Origin: Candidatus Saccharimonadota bacterium
GTDB taxonomy: Bacteria; Patescibacteriota; Saccharimonadia; Saccharimonadales; Saccharimonadaceae
DNA: 22,855 nt
NCBI GenBank assembly: GCA_027451185.1
Contig: DAIDJW010000004.1
Coordinates: 1 to 22,855, forward strand
Direction of reading: 5' to 3'
Under the pieces are notes generated by a model. It had not been told where the DNA came from, did no database searches, and saw nothing but the letters and a program-made list of their open reading frames with translations. The translations under genes and the position numbers were made by a program. Position 1 is the stretch's first letter. Each line of letters begins with the position of its first letter. Positions 13,672 through 20,417 of the stretch are shown here, in pieces.

Positions 13672-15202
13672 TAATTGCCGCGGTTTTTTCGCCAACCACC
13701 GCCGCTAGCTGTGGTTCATCGGCCAACTTGACGCCGCGCAAGCTACCGAATGCCCGAATTAATTTACGGCGCGTCGCCGGGCCGACTCCTGGAATATCCT
13801 CTAGGCTGCTGGCCGTTTGTTTTTGCTTTGCTAGCGCCGCGTGATAACTAATCGCAAAGCGGTGCGACTCGTCGCGTACCCGCTGAAACAGTTTAACAAT
13901 GTCCGAATAGCGATTGTGCTGCGGTGCGCCGCGCAGGTTACGCGAGTGCGACGAAGCGTTCAGCTGTCCGGGGTGTAAGTTAACAATATAAAAGTCGCCT
14001 TCTAGGGTTACGACGATTTCATCGGTTGGTTGAAGCCGTAGCTGTTCTAATTTTTCGACGTTGATATTTGATCGGCTGCGGTGAACTAAAATTTCTTCTT
14101 CTCGTTTGGCGATGCTAATAATCGGAAAATGGACAGACTGATCTTCGGCCGCCTTAATCGCGGCGTCAAGCTGTGGTTTGCCGCCGTCAATGACGATTAG
14201 ATCCGGCTTACCCCAAGCGGTCAGGTTTTTATCACTCAGGCGCCGAAACAAGGTTTCATGTATATTATAGGTATCGTTGTTATGCTCAATTCGCGTCTTA
14301 AACTTGCGATAATTCGCTCGGTCGCTCACCCCGTTGGTAAAAACCACCATACTCGCCACCACATTGGTGCCGCTCATGTGGCTAATGTCATAGCCTTCAA
14401 TTCGCACCGGGGGCCTAAGTAGCTGCAATAAATCGGTTAAATCACTCAGCGCTCGGTCTTTGCTAATGTTCATAAACTCACTGTCGCCAAACATAATCCG
14501 ACGTTGCAGCTCGCGTAAATCATTCAGTCGATTACGTAAAATAGCCGCTTCTTCAAAGTCATGCAAATGGGCCGCGCGTTTCATGTCACGTTCGATTTCT
14601 TGGGTGATTTTTTTACGGCCACCTTCAAGATAGCGAATCAGTTGGCGCAAGTTAGATTTATACTCGGCGCTAGTTGTACCGGGTCGCGGGCTGAGGCCAA
14701 TATGAGCATCTAGTTCAGGGCGGGCGCCTGGTTTTGGCGGCTTGGTATAATACGGAAAAATTCGTCGCAAATAACGCAGGGCTTTTTTAATTGCAAAGCC
14801 GTTGTAATACGGCCCAAAATAGTCGGCGCCGTCATCGGCTGGATTACGCGTAAAGCAAACGTACGGCCAATCACTTTTCATATCAATTCGGACAAAGGTC
14901 TGCGACTTGTCGTCGCGCAGCAAAATATTAAAGCGCGGCATATAGCGCTTAACCATTTCACTCTCCAAAAACAAGGCGTCAATTTCGCTTTCCGTTTCGA
15001 TCCAATCAGTATCGTCGATTTCAGCCACTAGCGCTCGGGTTTTGATATCCATATCGCGCTGTGATTGAAAGTATTGTCGCACCCGATTTTTTAAAATAGC
15101 CGCCTTGCCAACATAAATAATCTCACCGGTTTTCGATTTATGAAAATAAACGCCCGGCGAGCGCGGTAAAGTTTTGAGTTTGGCTTCTAATTTAGCGTTC
15201 AT
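13655..15202 (-). CDS. uvrC: Excinuclease ABC subunit C, without Fe-S cysteines
   Basis: A 515-residue UvrC, the nuclease that makes both incisions in nucleotide excision repair with UvrAB. Domains in order: a GIY-YIG nuclease (PGVYFHKSKTGEIIYVGKA, residues ~16-34), a linker, a UVR motif (MKRAAHLHDFEEAAILRNRL) that contacts UvrB, an RNase H-like C-terminal nuclease (EGYDISHMSGTNVVASMVVF, then DLIVIDGGKPQL) and a helix-hairpin-helix (LEDIPGVGPATRRKLIRAFGS). It is shorter than the usual ~600 residues. The linker normally carries four cysteines binding a 4Fe-4S cluster; here the equivalent stretch (ARPELDAHIGLSPRPG) has none, and the whole protein has one cysteine. ATG 15202 has no clear Shine-Dalgarno. 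A TATAAT box lies 28 bases upstream. Confidence 0.95.
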   Translation of the reverse strand: MNAKLEAKLKTLPRSPGVYFHKSKTGEIIYVGKAAILKNRVRQYFQSQRDMDIKTRALVAEIDDTDWIETESEIDALFLESEMVKRYMPRFNILLRDDKSQTFVRIDMKSDWPYVCFTRNPADDGADYFGPYYNGFAIKKALRYLRRIFPYYTKPPKPGARPELDAHIGLSPRPGTTSAEYKSNLRQLIRYLEGGRKKITQEIERDMKRAAHLHDFEEAAILRNRLNDLRELQRRIMFGDSEFMNISKDRALSDLTDLLQLLRPPVRIEGYDISHMSGTNVVASMVVFTNGVSDRANYRKFKTRIEHNNDTYNIHETLFRRLSDKNLTAWGKPDLIVIDGGKPQLDAAIKAAEDQSVHFPIISIAKREEEILVHRSRSNINVEKLEQLRLQPTDEIVVTLEGDFYIVNLHPGQLNASSHSRNLRGAPQHNRYSDIVKLFQRVRDESHRFAISYHAALAKQKQTASSLEDIPGVGPATRRKLIRAFGSLRGVKLADEPQLAAVVGEKTAAIIHQYL

Positions 15203-15230
15203 TTGCTTGGATGTCTATTGTATTACTTAA

Positions 15231-15236
15231 ATTATA
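15231..15236 (-). promoter_or_regulatory. Candidate -10 box of uvrC
   Basis: Minus-strand TATAAT, 28 bases before ATG 15202, predicted start near 15224. The -35 region is poor (TCATAG at the right distance). Confidence 0.45.
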
Positions 15237-15257
15237 CTATATAATTGACTCCACTAT

Positions 15258-15311
15258 GATTTACCCAATCTGTTAGTAAATCCTCTATCCTTGAAGTTCT
15301 CGCGTTAGAAC
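15258..15311. promoter_or_regulatory. Two inverted repeats between uvrC and the ABC exporter gene
   Basis: GATTTAC (15258-15264) is repeated inverted as GTAAATC (15276-15282) around 11 bases, and GTTCT (15296-15300) as AGAAC (15307-15311) around six. They lie in a 147-bp divergent intergenic region. A weak plus-strand promoter (TTGAAG at 15291, TCAAAT at 15315) would overlap the second dyad. They could be operators or simple hairpins. Confidence 0.35.
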
Positions 15312-15349
15312 CTCTCAAATAAAAAATTTAAGCCAAAGAATGGAGTTTT

Positions 15350-17125
15350 ATGGCGCCCAAAAAATCGGCCGCATCATCAAAACAAATTATTACATTTTTA
15401 TTCAAGCTATGGCACATATCACCGGTGTTAACTTGGGTAATGGTTGGCTCGCAGTTAATCGTCTCACTCTTGACCAGCGTAGTAGCGCCACTATTTGTCT
15501 CACAATTATTAACCCATATCGCTAACGGCAGCGCCACCTTAGCTAGCAGCGGCTGGCTGCTAAGTGGATACGCCATTGTCCTATTTATGGGCGACGTTGC
15601 GATTTTTAGGGTGACGATTGCCATGAGCTACATCACCGAGACCAAGATGCAATCAATCGTTTCCGACCGCGTCTTAAAGCACCTAAGCGCTAAAAGTCTC
15701 GCCTACCACTCCAATCGTATGAGCGGCGGCACGGTTTCCGATGCCCAAAAATTATTTGGTTCAATCGAACGCTTCTGGGATACATTCGTTTATAACATTA
15801 CGCCGATCGTCACGACGATTGTCGCGGTCTGTGTGGCGCTGAGTTTTATCTATTGGCAATATGCCGCTGTCTTAGCGGTGCTGTCAATAATCATCATTTT
15901 GGTGATTATTAAAGTACAATCATCAATCATGCCGTACGGCCGTAAGGTCGCCGAAACCGGCAGTCTTTCGACTGGTTATTTTGCCGATGTCATTACCAAT
16001 ATCGGTGCCGTTAAGGCCTTCGCCCGCGAAGAGCAAGAGCAAGCGGCCTACCGCGAGCGCCTGGCTTCGTGGCGCCAAGCCAATATGCAGGAAATGCGCC
16101 GCGTGGTTGTTATATCGGCCAGCTTCGGTATGATGATGACCGTCCTAAACATTGCCGCCTTTGCAGCTGCAATTTATGCGACCCAGTGGCACATTGCACC
16201 AATCGGCGCTACCTATTTAGTCATTAGTTATACTTTGAATGTGGTATCCCAACTTTGGTCGGTGGCTCACTCAACTCGGTCCTTCATCCGCATCCTTGGT
16301 GACGCCAGTCCAATGATTAGCGCCTTGGAAGACGAAATCGAAATTCTCGACCCAGTCGAGCCACAGCAATTACGAATTAAAAATGGCTCGATCGCATTTA
16401 ACAAAGTTGATTTCGCCCACGACGGCAATAAACATTTGTTATTCGACAACTTCACGCTCGACATTCCGGCCGGTCAGCGAGTCGGCTTAGTCGGTCAATC
16501 TGGCTCGGGTAAGACCAGCTTGACGCGGCTGCTGCTGCGGTTTAGCGACATTAAAAATGGCTCGATCGTCATTGACGGTCAAGATATACGGTCGATCACC
16601 CAGGCCGACTTGCATCGTTCAATCGCCTACGTACCGCAAGAGCCAATGCTGTTTCATCGTAGTTTGCGCGACAATATCGCCTACGGCTGCGACAATGCCA
16701 GTGAAAAGCAGATTCGTGAAGCCGCAAAACTCGCTAACGCGCTCGAATTCATCGAATCGCTTCCAGATGGCTTTGATACACTAGTCGGTGAACGCGGCGT
16801 TAAATTGTCTGGCGGCCAACGCCAACGAGTGGCAATTGCCCGGGCTATCATCAAAGACGCTCCAATCTTGCTACTCGACGAGGCGACTAGTGCGCTCGAT
16901 AGTGAAAGCGAGCGACTAATTCAAGATGCGCTAGCCAATTTGATGCAAAATCGCACCGCAATCGTTGTCGCCCACCGCCTATCGACAATCGCCAAGCTTG
17001 ATCGCATTATCGTACTCGATAACGGAAAAATCGTCGAAGATGGCACGCATAGTCAGCTCGTCAAACAGGGCGGCACTTACGCCAAGCTGTGGACACACCA
17101 ATCGGGTGGTTTTATCGAAGAATAA
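15350..17125 (+). CDS. ABC exporter, fused membrane and ATPase domains (MsbA/multidrug type)
   Basis: A 591-residue half-transporter that would act as a dimer. The N-terminal ~320 residues contain about six membrane helices (for example VLTWVMVGSQLIVSLLTSVV and YAAVLAVLSIIIILVII). The ATPase domain has Walker A GQSGSGKT (382-389), Q-loop YVPQEPMLF, signature LSGGQRQR (from 486), Walker B ILLLDEATSALD and H-loop VVAHRLSTI, all intact. ATG 15350 has GGAG at 15341-15344. The substrate is not predictable; lipid-linked or drug-like compounds are the usual cargo. It is a single gene ending in a strong bidirectional terminator shared with the L25 gene. Confidence 0.94.
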   Translation: MAPKKSAASSKQIITFLFKLWHISPVLTWVMVGSQLIVSLLTSVVAPLFVSQLLTHIANGSATLASSGWLLSGYAIVLFMGDVAIFRVTIAMSYITETKMQSIVSDRVLKHLSAKSLAYHSNRMSGGTVSDAQKLFGSIERFWDTFVYNITPIVTTIVAVCVALSFIYWQYAAVLAVLSIIIILVIIKVQSSIMPYGRKVAETGSLSTGYFADVITNIGAVKAFAREEQEQAAYRERLASWRQANMQEMRRVVVISASFGMMMTVLNIAAFAAAIYATQWHIAPIGATYLVISYTLNVVSQLWSVAHSTRSFIRILGDASPMISALEDEIEILDPVEPQQLRIKNGSIAFNKVDFAHDGNKHLLFDNFTLDIPAGQRVGLVGQSGSGKTSLTRLLLRFSDIKNGSIVIDGQDIRSITQADLHRSIAYVPQEPMLFHRSLRDNIAYGCDNASEKQIREAAKLANALEFIESLPDGFDTLVGERGVKLSGGQRQRVAIARAIIKDAPILLLDEATSALDSESERLIQDALANLMQNRTAIVVAHRLSTIAKLDRIIVLDNGKIVEDGTHSQLVKQGGTYAKLWTHQSGGFIEE

Positions 17126-17158
17126 AAATATCGGCTCCAGAACGGGGCCGATATTTTT
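17124..17158. terminator. Bidirectional terminator between the ABC exporter and L25 genes
   Basis: A 15-bp stem (17124-17138 with 17144-17158, one G-T pair) around AGAAC, with A-rich 5' and U-rich 3' arms in both directions (AAAAATATCGGC and GCCGATATTTTT). It serves the converging ABC exporter (+) and L25 (-) genes. Confidence 0.88.
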
Positions 17159-17170
17159 AGTAGCGATGGA

Positions 17171-17857
17171 CTACTTTTCGTCCGGCTTAGACTCGGTCTC
17201 GCCAGACTCCTCGCCACCATTCTCAGCCTCAACCTCTTCAGCGTCAGCCGTTTCGGCCTCGCCACCAGCTGCCGTATTAGCCGCCTCTAAGGCACCCGGC
17301 TCATAAACGTTAGCAATCACAAGATCCATATCCTGTTCACCATCGGCAAACACTACGCCCTCAGGCAGAGTCACGTCGGCTAGGCTGATTTTATCTTCAG
17401 CTGTCTCAAGACCAGCAATTGAAATCTCGAGGGACTCGGGTAGCGCAGCAGGCTTTGCTTTAATTTGGATGCGTTCCAATGCCTGCAGGACAACCAAACC
17501 AGCTCGCTCGGCTGGACTTTCGCCAACTCCAGTTAACACGATTGGCACTTCGGCCTCAATAATATCGTTTTGCTTAATCGCGTGAAAGGCCACGTGACGC
17601 ACGGCGTGCTTGACTGGATCATAGTCGACAGCCTTAATCATCGCTAGGCGCTTCTTGCCATCAACTGTTAAATTAACTGGTGTGTGCTTGCCAGCCTCAC
17701 GGACAACTTTAGTTGTCTCGACGATCGGTGACTGCGTTTTAATCGGCTCTTGGTGCGCGCCATAAATCACGCTTGGAACCAGGCCTTCTTCGCGCAGTTT
17801 AGTAACTCTTTTACCCTCGATAACGCGGGCTTGAAGTTTCAGTGAAATATCGTTCAT
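17171..17857 (-). CDS. rplY: 50S ribosomal protein bL25 (CTC/TL5 family)
   Basis: A 228-residue bL25 of the long CTC/TL5 type, a 5S rRNA-binding protein of the large subunit. The N-terminal 5S-binding domain is recognised from LKLQARVIEGKRVTKLREEGLVPSVIYGAHQEPI and VRHVAFHAIKQNDIIEAEVPI. The beta C-terminal domain follows (LEISIAGLETAEDKISLADVTLPEGV). The last ~40 residues form an acidic, low-complexity tail of Ala, Glu and Asp, common but variable in this family. ATG 17857 has GGAGGA eight bases upstream, and an extended -10 (17883-17888) gives a leader of about 18 nt. Confidence 0.95.
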   Translation of the reverse strand: MNDISLKLQARVIEGKRVTKLREEGLVPSVIYGAHQEPIKTQSPIVETTKVVREAGKHTPVNLTVDGKKRLAMIKAVDYDPVKHAVRHVAFHAIKQNDIIEAEVPIVLTGVGESPAERAGLVVLQALERIQIKAKPAALPESLEISIAGLETAEDKISLADVTLPEGVVFADGEQDMDLVIANVYEPGALEAANTAAGGEAETADAEEVEAENGGEESGETESKPDEK

Positions 17858-17882
17858 TGGTTCCTCCGTATTGGTACTTTCT

Positions 17883-17891
17883 AGTATACCA
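17883..17891 (-). promoter_or_regulatory. Extended -10 promoter of the L25 gene
   Basis: Minus-strand TGGTATACT, an extended -10 (TG-N-TATACT), with start near 17876. No -35 match (CAGCGC). It is back to back with the DedA promoter in a 74-bp divergent gap. Confidence 0.6.
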
Positions 17892-17914
17892 TGAGCTAGC
17901 CAATCGCGCTGCTA

Positions 17915-17923
17915 TGCTACAAT
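17915..17923 (+). promoter_or_regulatory. Extended -10 promoter of the DedA-family gene
   Basis: TGCTACAAT, an extended -10 (TG-N-TACAAT), ends eight bases before ATG 17932. The transcript would start at or a base or two before the start codon. No -35 match. Confidence 0.55.
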
Positions 17924-17931
17924 AGTTGTTA

Positions 17932-18600
17932 ATGGGAAACTTAATTGATCTTATTATTGGTTTTGGTGTTTTTGCGATTCTGTTTGTTATTTACGCTGAG
18001 TCGGGTCTATTAATTGGTTTTGTTTTTCCGGGCGATAGTTTGTTGTTCGCAGCCGGTTTTTTGTTTCAAAAAGGCATTTTGCCCGGTAGTTTGCCGATCC
18101 CAATTTATGTTTTTGCACTGCTACTATTTATTGCGGCGTCGCTTGGCCAGAGCACCGGCTACGTTTTTGGTAAAAAGATTGGCCGCAAGTTATTCGACCG
18201 GCCCAATTCACGCTTTTTCCGTAAAGAAAACCTGGCCCGCACCGAAGAGTTTTATGAAAAACACGGCCCCGCGGCGATTATTTTAGCCTGCTTTGTGCCG
18301 GTAGTACGCACCTTTGTACCAATTGTGGCCGGTATCAGCAAAATGAGCTACAAACAGTTTATTCCGTTCAATCTTATCGGTGCCTTCACTTGGACTTTTG
18401 CCTTTACCTATCTAGGTTATTTTGCCGGAGCCCAGCTTGAAAAGCTAGGTATAAATGTTGAAGTGGCCGCCATCATCATTATTTTACTGTCAATTTCGCC
18501 AATGTTATACCACGGCCTTAAGTCGCGCGACCGTCGTCAAGCACTTTGGCAAGGCACCAAACGCGAACTAGCAATTATTTTTAGCCGCAAAAAAGTTTAA
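17932..18600 (+). CDS. DedA family (VTT domain) membrane protein
   Basis: A 222-residue DedA/SNARE-associated (VTT) membrane protein. The family motif FPGDSLLFAAGFL is near residue 30. The conserved C-terminal half ACFVPVVRTFVPIVAGISKM, then FNLIGAFTWTFAFTYLGYFAG, carries the invariant Arg and Gly. DedA proteins act in membrane homeostasis, and some members are known to recycle undecaprenyl phosphate. About five hydrophobic segments are visible and the tail is basic. TTG 17926 is an alternative start two codons earlier. ATG 17932 is preferred because the extended -10 puts the mRNA start right at it. No Shine-Dalgarno site. Confidence 0.92.
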   Translation: MGNLIDLIIGFGVFAILFVIYAESGLLIGFVFPGDSLLFAAGFLFQKGILPGSLPIPIYVFALLLFIAASLGQSTGYVFGKKIGRKLFDRPNSRFFRKENLARTEEFYEKHGPAAIILACFVPVVRTFVPIVAGISKMSYKQFIPFNLIGAFTWTFAFTYLGYFAGAQLEKLGINVEVAAIIIILLSISPMLYHGLKSRDRRQALWQGTKRELAIIFSRKKV

Positions 18601-18613
18601 TCTGACGCCAAAC

Positions 18614-18642
18614 TTGCTTAAACATAAGCGGCGCGCCATAAT
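18614..18642 (+). promoter_or_regulatory. Promoter of the GH13 gene
   Basis: TTGCTT (18614-18619), a 17-bp spacer and CATAAT (18637-18642) end eight bases before ATG 18651. The predicted mRNA start lies within one or two bases of the start codon. Confidence 0.6.
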
Positions 18643-18650
18643 AGTCCTAT

Positions 18651-20417
18651 ATGAGTCGGCAGTCGAGTTCTAAGCTGGGTGCTTATGTCCAGCACCACGG
18701 TGTTATGTTCCGCGTTTGGGCGCCATTCGCTAAAAGTGTGGCTGTCACTGGCGACTGGAATAACTGGGGCGCCGACGCACTTACCAGCGAGCCTGGTGGC
18801 ATTTGGTCCGGCTTAGTCGAGGCGGCTGAAGCTGGTCAAACCTACCGCTATCTTATTACAACCGCTGACGATCAAATTCTTAAACATAACGACCCGCGCG
18901 CTCGGTCGCTCACCAATTCCGATACCGGTAACTCGATTATTGTCGATGATGATTTTGAGTGGCATGACGATAACTTTCAAGCCCTGCCAATTGAACAGCA
19001 AATTATTTATGAGTTACACGTCGGAACATTTCATCGACCAGACCCATCTACGGCCGGAAGCTTTGGCACGGCAATCGAAAAGCTCGACTACTTGAAAGAG
19101 CTCGGTATTACGACGATTGAATTAATGCCGATTACCAGTATGATGTCAAGCAGCGGCTGGGGTTATGCCCCAAATTACATTTTTGCCGTCGAGAGTTCGC
19201 TCGGTGGCCGGCGTGGGCTAATGGAGTTCGTTGAAGCCTGCCACGAACGCGGCTTAGGCGTTATTCTTGATGTCGTATATAACCATTTTTACCCAAAAAC
19301 AGACGTTTGGCAGTTCGACGGCTGGAGCGAGAATGATCGTGGCGGTATTTATTTTTATAATGACGATCGTGGCGATACGCCGTGGGGCGGCCGACCGGAT
19401 TATGGCCGACGCGAAGTCCGCGACTACCTGCTCGACAATTTAGCAATGTGGTTAATCGAGTATCACGTCGACGGTTTTAGGGTCGATTCCACGATTTACA
19501 TGCGCAACGTCAAAGGCCCCGACGGTGGCCCCGAAACCGAGATTCCCGACGCTTGGAGCCTCTTGTCGGCGATGACCGACTTGGCGCATAAAATTAAGCC
19601 GTCAGCGCTTATGATTGCCGAAGATTCATCTAACGACCCGGCCTTAACAGCTGCCGTAAAAGACGGTGGCGCTGGGTTCGACGCCCAGTGGGGCTTGGCG
19701 TTTCCCTATGCCTTGCGCCGCGGTTTTGGGTTGGTTGACGGCGAACCGTCGATTGAGCCAATTGCCGGTGAGCTTATGCATTTTTATAATGGTCGAGTTT
19801 TTAGTAAGGTTATTTTTAGCGACTCGCACGATACAGCCGCCAACGGTTCGGTGCGCCTTAATGAGGCTGTCGATCCAGACGGTGGCGACGACCTGCTAGC
19901 CCGTAAACGGCTGCTACTGGCCGACGCTATTTCGTTGACCGGTGCTGGTATCCCCATGATGCTACAGGGTCAAGAATTTATGCAGGACGGTAGCTTCAAT
20001 GATTGGCAAGATCTGGAGTGGCGAAAAGCCGTCCAATTTCGCGGCATCGTGCTTGCCCATCAGCACCTCACGGCGCTACGACATAATTATTACCAAAATA
20101 CGCCCGGTTTAACTGGGGCCGATATTGAAATTTTTCACAAAGACGCGGCCAATAGAGTGATCGGCTACCGTCGTTATAATCGCGGCCAAAAACACAGCAG
20201 CACGTTAGTAATTGCGAATTTTGGCGACAAACGATTCGACAATTATGATATCTACTTACCAAGCAGCGGCCTGTGGCGGGTCCGATTCAATAGCTCATGG
20301 CGCGGCTACAGCAATGATTTTCACGAAGCCAATTATTCAAGCGTCGAGGCCGACAAAAGCCGCAAAGCCACTATCACGCTGAGCGACTATCAAGTGATTA
20401 TTCTGTCCAAAGATTAA
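18651..20417 (+). CDS. GH13 alpha-amylase-family enzyme, branching-enzyme-like
   Basis: A 588-residue glycoside hydrolase family 13 enzyme with an N-terminal CBM48-type beta domain (VMFRVWAPFAKSVAVTGDWNNW). The barrel starts with IIYELHVGTF. Conserved regions are DVVYNHF (I), GFRVDSTIYM (II, nucleophile Asp279), MIAEDSS (III, acid/base Glu324) and FSDSHD (IV, Asp394), so all three catalytic carboxylates are present. The N-terminal layout and the GGIYFYND, TPWGGRPDYG region resemble 1,4-alpha-glucan branching enzymes; maltooligosyltrehalose trehalohydrolase is the main alternative. No signal peptide, so cytoplasmic glucan metabolism is likely. There is no Shine-Dalgarno before ATG 18651, but a promoter ending eight bases away. 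Its TAA shares TTAA with the convergent uvrA stop. Confidence 0.85.
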   Translation: MSRQSSSKLGAYVQHHGVMFRVWAPFAKSVAVTGDWNNWGADALTSEPGGIWSGLVEAAEAGQTYRYLITTADDQILKHNDPRARSLTNSDTGNSIIVDDDFEWHDDNFQALPIEQQIIYELHVGTFHRPDPSTAGSFGTAIEKLDYLKELGITTIELMPITSMMSSSGWGYAPNYIFAVESSLGGRRGLMEFVEACHERGLGVILDVVYNHFYPKTDVWQFDGWSENDRGGIYFYNDDRGDTPWGGRPDYGRREVRDYLLDNLAMWLIEYHVDGFRVDSTIYMRNVKGPDGGPETEIPDAWSLLSAMTDLAHKIKPSALMIAEDSSNDPALTAAVKDGGAGFDAQWGLAFPYALRRGFGLVDGEPSIEPIAGELMHFYNGRVFSKVIFSDSHDTAANGSVRLNEAVDPDGGDDLLARKRLLLADAISLTGAGIPMMLQGQEFMQDGSFNDWQDLEWRKAVQFRGIVLAHQHLTALRHNYYQNTPGLTGADIEIFHKDAANRVIGYRRYNRGQKHSSTLVIANFGDKRFDNYDIYLPSSGLWRVRFNSSWRGYSNDFHEANYSSVEADKSRKATITLSDYQVIILSKD

